In this document: positions 23,781 through 30,690 of the stretch, in pieces
Layout: each line of letters opens with the position of its first letter
Numbering within the stretch: position 1 is the first letter of the stretch
Assembly: GCF_001509475.1 (NCBI RefSeq)
Contig: NZ_LLZG01000288.1
Location: 9,781-73,780 of the forward strand
Origin: Streptomyces regalis
GTDB lineage: Bacteria > Actinomycetota > Actinomycetes > Streptomycetales > Streptomycetaceae
Length of the DNA stretch: 64,000 nucleotides
Reading direction: 5' to 3'
The notes under the pieces: model-generated
Seen by the model: only the letters and a program-made list of their open reading frames with translations
Told to the model about the DNA's origin: nothing
Databases searched by the model: none
Made by a program: the position numbers and the translations under genes

Positions 23781-25346
23781 ATGGCAGTGATGCGTAACAC
23801 CCGGCGAAGACTGACCGTGCTCAGCGCGGCGGCCACCGCGGTACTCGCCGCAGGCCTCGTCTCCGCTCTCCCCGCCGCGGCCGCCCCCGAAGGCCGTATC
23901 CAGTACGCGGGCGCGGCCAACGCCGTGGCCGACAGCTACATCGTGACCCTCAAGCCGGGCGCGGCGCGCGCCGGTTCCGCCGAGGGCAAGGCGATAGCCA
24001 AGGAGTACGGCGCCACCATCGAGCGCACGTACAAGAAGGCCCTGAACGGCTACGCGATCGAGGCCTCGGCGACCGAGGCGAAGCGACTCGCCGCCGATCC
24101 GGCCGTCGCCTCCGTCGTCCAGAACCGCACGTTCAGCATCAACGCGACGCAGGCCAACCCGCCCTCCTGGGGCCTGGACCGCATCGACCAGCGCAACCTC
24201 CCGCGCGACAACTCCTACACCTACCCGGACTCGGCCGGGCAGGGCGTGACCGCGTACGTCATCGACACCGGCGTCCGCATCACCCACAGCGACTTCGGCG
24301 GCCGTGCCTCCTACGGCTACGACGCCGTCGACAACGACAACACCGCCCAGGACGGCCACGGCCACGGCACGCACGTCGCGGGCACGGTCGCCGGGTCGTC
24401 GTACGGCGTCGCCAAGAAGGCGAAGATCGTCGGCGTCCGGGTGCTGAACAACTCCGGCGAGGGCACCACCGCCCAGGTCGTCGCCGGCATCGACTGGGTC
24501 GCCCAGAACGCGGTCAAGCCGGCCGTCGCCAACATGTCCCTCGGCGGCGGCGCCGACACCGCCCTCGACACGGCCGTACGCAACGCCATCGCCGCCGGCG
24601 TCACCTTCGCCGTCGCCGCCGGCAACGAGTCGACCAACGCCTCCACCAGGTCGCCCGCACGCGTCACCGAGGCCATCACGGTCGGCGCCACGACCAACAC
24701 GGACGCCAAGGCGAGCTACTCCAACTACGGCACGGTGCTCGACCTGTTCGCGCCGGGCTCGTCCATCACCTCGACCTGGAACACGAGCGACTCGGCGACC
24801 AACACCATCTCCGGTACGTCGATGGCGACCCCGCACGTCGCGGGCGCGGCCGCGCTCTACCTCGCCGCCAACCCCTCGGCCACCCCGTCCCAGGTCTCCT
24901 CGGCCCTGACGTCCGCCGCCACGACCGGCGTCGTCACCAGCCCCGGCACGGGCTCGCCCAACCGCCTCCTGTACGTCGGCGGCGGCACGACCACCCCGCC
25001 CGGCCCGCGCTTCGAGAACACCGGCGACTACACGATCAGCGACAACTCCACGGTCGAGTCCCCGGTGACGGTCTCCGGCGTCTCCGGCAACGCGCCCTCG
25101 GCCCTGGCCGTCGAGGTCCACATCGTCCACACCTACATCGGCGACCTCCAGGTCCAGCTGATCGCCCCGGACGGCACGGCGTACACGCTGAAGTCGTACG
25201 GCACGGGCGGAAGTTCGGACAACATCGACACCACGTACTCGGTGAATGCCTCCTCCGAGGCCGCCAACGGCACGTGGAAGCTGCGCGTGAGCGACAACGC
25301 GAACTACGACACCGGGCGGATCGACGCCTGGGCGCTGCAGTTCTAG
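23781..25346 (+). CDS. Secreted subtilisin-family serine protease with P-domain
   Basis: A 521-residue preproprotein. A Sec signal peptide (about 1-35, after an RRR stretch, ending ALPAAAA) is followed by an inhibitor I9 propeptide (about 45-122), an S8 catalytic domain and a C-terminal proprotein-convertase P-domain (about 412-521). The triad is D162 (YVIDTGV), H195 (HGTHVAG) and S347 (GTSMATPHVAG), with the oxyanion asparagine in AAGNES. The ATG at 23781 follows GAGGAGGA (23765-23772). It is an extracellular protease, and a serpin gene faces it 29 nt downstream. Confidence 0.95.
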   Translation: MAVMRNTRRRLTVLSAAATAVLAAGLVSALPAAAAPEGRIQYAGAANAVADSYIVTLKPGAARAGSAEGKAIAKEYGATIERTYKKALNGYAIEASATEAKRLAADPAVASVVQNRTFSINATQANPPSWGLDRIDQRNLPRDNSYTYPDSAGQGVTAYVIDTGVRITHSDFGGRASYGYDAVDNDNTAQDGHGHGTHVAGTVAGSSYGVAKKAKIVGVRVLNNSGEGTTAQVVAGIDWVAQNAVKPAVANMSLGGGADTALDTAVRNAIAAGVTFAVAAGNESTNASTRSPARVTEAITVGATTNTDAKASYSNYGTVLDLFAPGSSITSTWNTSDSATNTISGTSMATPHVAGAAALYLAANPSATPSQVSSALTSAATTGVVTSPGTGSPNRLLYVGGGTTTPPGPRFENTGDYTISDNSTVESPVTVSGVSGNAPSALAVEVHIVHTYIGDLQVQLIAPDGTAYTLKSYGTGGSSDNIDTTYSVNASSEAANGTWKLRVSDNANYDTGRIDAWALQF

Positions 25347-25354
25347 CCCAGGAT

Positions 25355-25386
25355 CAGTAGCCCCTCAGTAGCCCCTCAGTAGTCCT
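25355..25386. repeat. 11-bp tandem repeat in the protease/serpin gap
   Basis: The unit cagtagcccct occurs twice in tandem (25355-25365, 25366-25376) and is followed by a degenerate third copy, cagtagtcct. The repeat overlaps the serpin stop codon (TGA on the minus strand at 25378-25376). Confidence 0.85.
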
Positions 25387-26620
25387 CCTCGTCCTCGCGG
25401 AACGGCTCCGGGTCCATGACCCAGCCGGCCGCGAGGACGAGCCGCGTGTGGCGGTGCAGGGCCAGGAAGCCGAAGGGGCGGTCGAAGGTGGCCTGAATGC
25501 CGGTGGTGACCCAGCGGAGGGCGGGCGGGGCGCCGCCGGCGACGACGGAGAAGGCCGTCACCGCGGCCGCACGGAAGCCCAGATTGCCGAACTTCGCCAT
25601 TGTGGCCTGCTGGGCCGACCCGATGGCCAGGGGGAAGTCGCTGATGCCGGGGAAATGGCCACGGCCGATGTCCATCGCCGCCGTCAGACCGAAGACCCGG
25701 TGCAGCTCCAGCAGATCGTGCTGCGCGCTCATGTCGAACGCCACCGTCTCCACCTCCAGCGTCGGCGGTACCGGACGCGTGCTGCGCTTCTTCACCACCC
25801 GCAGTCCCGGTCCCACTTCCCCGTAAGGCAGTTGGGGCCCCGGCAGCACCGGCCACCTGCGCGCCAGGATGTCCACCCCGGCCCCCAGCACCTGCCCGGC
25901 CGTCATTCCTTCCTCGCCCAGCAGCAGATGCACGTCGACGGCGTTGTCGCCCAGCACCTTCAGTTCGGTGACGTGCCCTGTCGGCGTGTCCGCGACCCCG
26001 ACCCGGTCCAGCAGCTCGCTCCGCCGGCGCAACCCGAGCAGCGTCCGGTCGCTCCAGGGCCCGGTCTCCGGCGTCATCGGGCAGTCCCGGAACGGCCGCA
26101 GCCACTCCGTCCGCAGCGCCAGCGCACTCGCCAGCACCATCTCGGTGTCCTCGTCCAGCAGGACGGGCATCTCTTCGATCAGCCCACCCGTCCGCTGCGC
26201 CGCCCAGGCGTCCAGCGCGGCCTTGTCGGCCCCCGCGTCCCCCGTCAGCACCCCGTGCGCCTCGGAGGGCAGCCCCGCCTCCCACCGCTCCCGCAGTTCC
26301 AGCGTCCGCCTGGTCCACAGCCCGAGCGCCGAGTCCAGCCCCCGCATCGCCCCCATCGCGCCCAGCAACTCCCGCGCCGCACCCGTTGCCTCGTCCGCCG
26401 GAAGACCCACCGCGTCCGCCAGTTCAGCACGGGCGGTGCCGCCCGCCCCGTCCGCCAGGAAGGCGAGCAACGGCCACACGCCCGCCGCCGAGAAGACCGT
26501 GCCGCCCTCGGAACCCCCGGCGGCCTCCGGCCCCTCAGCCGACCCCGCCGCGCCCGTCGCCCCCGCCCACCGCGCCGTCAGCCCGTTGGCTGCCCGGATC
26601 GTCGTTTTCGTAACCCCCAT
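25376..26620 (-). CDS. Serpin-family protease inhibitor
   Basis: A 414-residue serpin. It shows SAAGVWPLLAFLADGAGG near the N-terminus (helix A/B region), the hinge-like GFRAAAVTAF before the reactive loop, and the C-terminal signature FDRPFGFLALHRHT. No signal peptide is present, so the protein looks cytoplasmic. The reactive loop (about residues 350-370) is rich in Ala, Val and Pro. The ATG at 26620 has GAGGGGGGA upstream. It converges on the secreted subtilisin gene, which suggests but does not prove a protease-inhibitor pair. Confidence 0.85.
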   Translation of the reverse strand: MGVTKTTIRAANGLTARWAGATGAAGSAEGPEAAGGSEGGTVFSAAGVWPLLAFLADGAGGTARAELADAVGLPADEATGAARELLGAMGAMRGLDSALGLWTRRTLELRERWEAGLPSEAHGVLTGDAGADKAALDAWAAQRTGGLIEEMPVLLDEDTEMVLASALALRTEWLRPFRDCPMTPETGPWSDRTLLGLRRRSELLDRVGVADTPTGHVTELKVLGDNAVDVHLLLGEEGMTAGQVLGAGVDILARRWPVLPGPQLPYGEVGPGLRVVKKRSTRPVPPTLEVETVAFDMSAQHDLLELHRVFGLTAAMDIGRGHFPGISDFPLAIGSAQQATMAKFGNLGFRAAAVTAFSVVAGGAPPALRWVTTGIQATFDRPFGFLALHRHTRLVLAAGWVMDPEPFREDEEDY

Positions 26621-26713
26621 TACGTCCCCCCTCGCCCCCCGCTTACCATTCGCCCAGTCGTACGCCAGTTCCCGCCGCTCGGCACCGCCGCCTGAACCAG
26701 GAGCACGGTACCC

Positions 26714-27931
26714 GTGTCCATACCTCCGCCCTCCGGGCCCCAGCAGCCACAGGGGCCCCCGGAGCAGCCCCAAGGGCAGTACGCGCAGGGCCAGTACCCA
26801 CCGCCGTCGCCGTACCCCTACGGCGCACCCGGCGCCTCGGGACCGTACGCGTACCCGTACCACCCCTACGGCCCCTACGGCCGCCCCACGCCCGTCAACG
26901 GCTTCGCCATCGGCGCCCTCGTCCTCGGCATCCTCTGCTTCGTGCCGGCCCTGGGGCTGGTGCTGGGGCTGATCGCGCTGGCGCAGATCAAGAAGAAGGG
27001 CGAGCGCGGCAAGGGCATGGCGATCGCCGGATCCGTGCTGTCCTCCGTAGGGCTCGCACTGTGGGCGCTGGCGCTGTCCACGGGCTCCGCCTCCGACTTC
27101 TGGGACGGCTTCAGGGACGCCGCGAACGGCCAGGGCACCGCCTACGCGCTCGCCAAGGGCGACTGCTTCGACACGCCCACCGGCAACCTGGAGGGCGACG
27201 CCTACGACGTCGACGAGGTGCCCTGCGCCCGCGAGCACGACGGCGAGGTGTTCGCCGTCGTCACGCTCCCGGGCGGCTCCTTCCCGGGCGACGACGAGGT
27301 CGAGCGGACCGCGGACGACAAGTGCTACGCGCTCCAGGACGGTTACGCCATGGACCCCTGGGCCGTACCGGACGACGTGGACGTCTACTACCTCGTCCCG
27401 TCCCGGCAGAGCTGGCGCCTCGGCGATCGCGAGATCACCTGCCTGTTCGGCAGCACGGCGGACAACGGCACGCTGACCGGCTCGCTGCGCGGCGACTCCA
27501 CGACCCTCGACGCGGACCAGATCGCGTTCCTTTCCGCGACCAACGCCATTGACACCGCGCTGTACGAGGAGCCCGAGGACTACCCCGAGGACGACCTGGC
27601 GGCGAACCGGGCCTGGGCGAAGGACGTCCACGCGGAGCTCGGCGAACAGATCGAGGCATTGCGCGGGCACACCTGGCCGGCCGGTGCGAAGCGGCCGGTC
27701 GCCGACCTGATCGAGGAGATGGAGGACGCCCGCAAGGACTGGGCGCGAGCGGCCGCGGCCACCGACGTGGACACGTACTACACGCACTACGACAACGGCT
27801 ACGAGTACGTCGACGGCCCCACGACCGTCACCGCCCGCAAGGCTCTGGGCCTGGACACCACGGCGCCGACGTACGAGGACGACTCCGAGAGCGCCGACGA
27901 CAGCGGAAGTGCGGGCGGCATCGAGGTGTGA
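26714..27931 (+). CDS. Proline-rich membrane protein, DUF4190 / septum-formation-like
   Basis: A 405-residue protein. The N-terminus (1-60) is Pro/Tyr/Gln-rich, then a DUF4190-type two-helix membrane domain follows (about 62-125; FAIGALVLGILCFVPALGLV and a second segment). The extracytoplasmic domain resembles septum-formation-type domains with paired cysteines (GDCFD, VPCARE, DKCYAL, ITCLFG). The start is GTG at 26714. It is divergent from the serpin over 93 nt. The function is unknown; a cell-envelope role is likely from the layout. Confidence 0.82.
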   Translation: MSIPPPSGPQQPQGPPEQPQGQYAQGQYPPPSPYPYGAPGASGPYAYPYHPYGPYGRPTPVNGFAIGALVLGILCFVPALGLVLGLIALAQIKKKGERGKGMAIAGSVLSSVGLALWALALSTGSASDFWDGFRDAANGQGTAYALAKGDCFDTPTGNLEGDAYDVDEVPCAREHDGEVFAVVTLPGGSFPGDDEVERTADDKCYALQDGYAMDPWAVPDDVDVYYLVPSRQSWRLGDREITCLFGSTADNGTLTGSLRGDSTTLDADQIAFLSATNAIDTALYEEPEDYPEDDLAANRAWAKDVHAELGEQIEALRGHTWPAGAKRPVADLIEEMEDARKDWARAAAATDVDTYYTHYDNGYEYVDGPTTVTARKALGLDTTAPTYEDDSESADDSGSAGGIEV

Positions 27932-28078
27932 GCGCGGCTATAGCGGGGAGAAAGTGCCTGCGCAAAGCCCTCCGTAAGCGCAAGTCATCACATCGAGTGA
28001 TTCTCTGGCCTTTGCTTGCATGAGACAACCCACGGTTGCCACGCTGTTGCTGTCTGTACAACCTGATGGGAGCGGCCA

Positions 28079-28831
28079 GTGACTTTCGGTGAGCAGCCGG
28101 CGTACCTGCGCGTCGCGGGTGATCTCCGCAAGAAGATCGTCAACGGTTCGCTGCCACCGCACACCCGCCTCCCGTCCCAGGCCAGGATCCGCGAGGAGTA
28201 CGGCGTCTCGGACACCGTCGCGCTGGAGGCACGCAAGGTACTGATGGCCGAGGGGCTGGTCGAGGGCCGCTCCGGCTCCGGGACGTACGTCCGTGAGCGC
28301 CCCGTCCCCCGCAGGATCTCCCGCTCCGGCTTCCGCCCGCCGAGCGGTGCCACCCCCTTCCGCCAGGAGCAGTCCGACGGCGAGGCGCGCGGCACCTGGG
28401 AGTCCAGCAGCGAGCAGGCCGAGGCGAGCGTCGCCGTCGCCGAGCGGCTCGCCATCCGCCCCGGCGACCGCGTCATGTGCACGAGGTACGTCTTCCGGGA
28501 CGCCGGCGAGACGATGATGCTCTCCACGTCCTGGGAGCCCCTCGCCGTCACCGGCCGTACGCCCGTGATGCTGCCCGAGGAGGGCCCGCTCGGCGGCATG
28601 GGCGTCGTCGAGCGCATGGCGGCCATCGACGTCGTCGTGGACAACGTCACGGAGGAGGTGGGCGCGCGCCCCGGCCTGGCGGAGGAGCTGCTGGCGTTGG
28701 GCGGCGTCCCCGGCCATGTGGTCCTGGTCATCCAGCGCACGTACTACGCGTCCGGCCGCCCCGTGGAGACGGCGGACGTGGTGATCCCGGCGGACCGCTA
28801 CCGGGTCGCCTACCACCTCCCGGTGAAGTAG
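28079..28831 (+). CDS. GntR-family transcriptional regulator (HutC/UTRA type)
   Basis: A 250-residue regulator. The winged helix is at residues 8-73 (YLRVAGDLRKKIVNGSLPPH, then LPSQARIREEYGVSDTVALE) and the remaining part is a UTRA ligand domain (ERLAIRPGDRVMCTRYVF, VQRTYYASGRP-like end). The start is GTG at 28079 with GGGAGCGG (28068-28075) upstream. No adjacent metabolic gene suggests its ligand. The wide 147-nt upstream gap contains GTCTGTACAACC at 28051-28062, a possible half-operator. Confidence 0.88.
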   Translation: MTFGEQPAYLRVAGDLRKKIVNGSLPPHTRLPSQARIREEYGVSDTVALEARKVLMAEGLVEGRSGSGTYVRERPVPRRISRSGFRPPSGATPFRQEQSDGEARGTWESSSEQAEASVAVAERLAIRPGDRVMCTRYVFRDAGETMMLSTSWEPLAVTGRTPVMLPEEGPLGGMGVVERMAAIDVVVDNVTEEVGARPGLAEELLALGGVPGHVVLVIQRTYYASGRPVETADVVIPADRYRVAYHLPVK

Positions 28832-29176
28832 CGCACTCGATGGTGAAGTAGCGCACACCTTCACGGCAGTTGCCTCCGCCCGAGCTCCAACTCCCGCCTC
28901 CCTCATCGCCGTTGGAATCTGGCCGATTTCGCAGGTCGTAACGGGCGTGTTCGATATGCCCGTGACCGGATGCGTCGACGTCTGCGCACGGCGCATTCGA
29001 TGCCGTGCGCCCCCTGCGACTTGGCTGGTTGCGTACCTCTTTGTGAAAAGCCGTATTCGCTGCGTAAAGGTTAGGCGTAGGCTCGGGCATATGCGGATTG
29101 CGGTTTCCTTAGCGGGCGGGGCACGGCACAGGCCGCGAGCCGGGCGGTCGTGGGCGGGAAGGAGCAGTGGGGCGCG
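28832..29176. other. Intergenic stretch with a hairpin
   Basis: These 345 nt hold no convincing gene. One GC-rich inverted repeat, gcgcacggc (28984-28992) and gccgtgcgc (29002-29010), could be a terminator for the GntR gene or part of a leader. Downstream, AT-richer sequence around 29040-29110 probably contains the promoter of the small SPOR-like gene, but no clear -35/-10 pair is claimed. Confidence 0.5.
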
Positions 29177-29368
29177 ATGAACGACAGCACGATCACTCTT
29201 CCCTGGCTCGTCGTCCGACAGGACGACAACGGCAATCGCTATCGCGTGGGCCGGTACGCGACACGGGCGGAGGCCCAGAAGATCGCGGACAGCCTCGACA
29301 ACCGCGGACACAAGCAGCTGTACTGGGTCGAGCGGGTCGCGCAGAACGGGGCCGGGGCCGACAGCTGA
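29177..29368 (+). CDS. Small SPOR-like protein
   Basis: A 63-residue protein, PWLVVRQDDNGNRYRVGRYA and then EAQKIADSLDNRGHKQLYWV. The pattern of a short strand, a helix with RAEAQ-IADSL and a second strand resembles SPOR/sporulation-related repeats. No signal peptide is present. Close homologues are common in Streptomyces, as I recall, and lack known function. The ATG at 29177 is favoured over one at 29150 because it begins the conserved MNDSTITLPW; AGGAG lies at 29159-29163. Confidence 0.8.
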   Translation: MNDSTITLPWLVVRQDDNGNRYRVGRYATRAEAQKIADSLDNRGHKQLYWVERVAQNGAGADS

Positions 29369-29397
29369 CGTACCCCTGCTCCCGTAGGCTCCGGCGC

Positions 29398-29805
29398 ATG
29401 ACGGAACGGATCGTGGTCGGTGCCGCGCTGTTGGAGGGGCGCCGCCTGCTCGCGGCCCGGCGCAGCGCGCCCGAGGAACTGGCCGGGCGCTGGGAGCTGC
29501 CCGGCGGGAAGGTCGAACCCGGTGAGGCGCCCGAGGCGGCGCTCGTGCGGGAGCTGCGGGAGGAACTCGGCGTGGACGCCGAGGTGGTCGAGCGCGTGCC
29601 GGGGCAGTGGCCCCTGAAGTCGCCGTACGTCCTGCAGGTGTGGGTGGCCTGTCTCCTCCCCGGCAGCGGCGAACCCAAGCCCCTCCAGGATCACGACGAG
29701 CTGCGCTGGCTGGCGCCCGGGGAACTCTGGGACGTGGACTGGCTGGAGCCGGACGTGCCGGCGGTCCGGGAGGTGGCAGGCCGGCTGGGGGCGGCGGGTG
29801 CCTGA
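29398..29805 (+). CDS. Nudix (MutT-like) hydrolase
   Basis: A 135-residue Nudix protein. The Nudix box begins GGKVEPGEAPEAALVRELRE and continues ELGV (about residues 37-60), matching Gx5Ex7REUxEExGU. The start VVGAALLEGRRLLAARRS is like MutT-type 8-oxo-dGTP or NTP pyrophosphohydrolases; the exact substrate is uncertain. The ATG at 29398 lies 29 nt after the SPOR-like gene, so the two may be co-transcribed. After the stop come short GC-rich near-repeats of ggggg-cttgcc type. Confidence 0.9.
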   Translation: MTERIVVGAALLEGRRLLAARRSAPEELAGRWELPGGKVEPGEAPEAALVRELREELGVDAEVVERVPGQWPLKSPYVLQVWVACLLPGSGEPKPLQDHDELRWLAPGELWDVDWLEPDVPAVREVAGRLGAAGA

Positions 29806-29993
29806 GTCCGGAGACGGGGGGGGCACCTGAGCCCGGAGGCGGGGGCTTGCCCGAGTCGGGATGCGGGGGCTGTCTGAGCCAGGCGGGGGTAGTTGAGTCA
29901 CCGAATCCCCCGTGCGGTACTGCCTGCCGAATATCGGGTATGTGCCCATTAACCCCATGAAACCGGACGTGGGGGCATCCGCTGGCCCGGGAA

Positions 29994-30404
29994 GTGATCG
30001 GCGTGATCGACTCCGAAGGCGTCTGCGCCGAGTGGACCTTTCCCGCAGAGGCGGGTGCCGTGCGTGCCGCTCGGGCCGCCGTTCGCGGCCGGCTGCGCGA
30101 CTGGGGCCTGGACAGCCTCGCCGACATCACGGCGCTGCTGGTCAGCGAGCTCGTGACCAACTCCCTGCGGCATGCGACGGGCCCCATCGGCGTACGCCTG
30201 GTACGCCCCGCCGATCTCGGCGACGTCCTCCTGGTCGAGGTCTCCGACCCCCTCCCCGACCCGCCCCTCGAACGCGTCGCCGCCCTCGAGGACGAGAGCG
30301 GCCGTGGACTCCAACTCGTGGCGCACTCCTCGCGCCGATGGGGAACCAGGCCGGGGCGGAACACGGGCAAGACGGTGTGGTTCGAGCTCGTGGTGCCGCG
30401 GTGA
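29994..30404 (+). CDS. HATPase_c anti-sigma-type ATP-binding protein
   Basis: A 136-residue GHKL ATPase domain protein. The N-box is ELVTNSLRHA (about 52-61), G1 is EVSDPLPDPP (degenerate: Pro in place of Gly after SD), and the G2-like segment is SGRGLQLVAHSSRRWG. The degenerate G1 loop could lower ATP binding. The start is GTG at 29994. It lies upstream of a multidomain SpoIIE phosphatase that ends in a similar ATPase domain, so both may act in the same sigma-factor control network. Confidence 0.87.
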   Translation: MIGVIDSEGVCAEWTFPAEAGAVRAARAAVRGRLRDWGLDSLADITALLVSELVTNSLRHATGPIGVRLVRPADLGDVLLVEVSDPLPDPPLERVAALEDESGRGLQLVAHSSRRWGTRPGRNTGKTVWFELVVPR

Positions 30405-30690
30405 CCGCCGCTCGCTCTACAACCCGTCAGTACACGTCCACCGCGGTGTACGCCGGTCCTCGCTCTGTCGATCGAATGGTTCAGGCCAGTGGCAGTTGGC
30501 GAGCCCGGTGATTCGACTGCGTGTCCGCTGGTTAGAAGACTGGAAGTGTTTCCGCGGCCGGGACCGAAAACCATCGGGAACGTGCTGTGATCGTGAACAC
30601 CGTGTTGTGCGGGGCCGTAGTGCTGGATACTGCGGGCAGCCGCTGCCGGTGACCGGTGCCGGACGCGGTGAGCTGGAGGGGACGGTTCGC

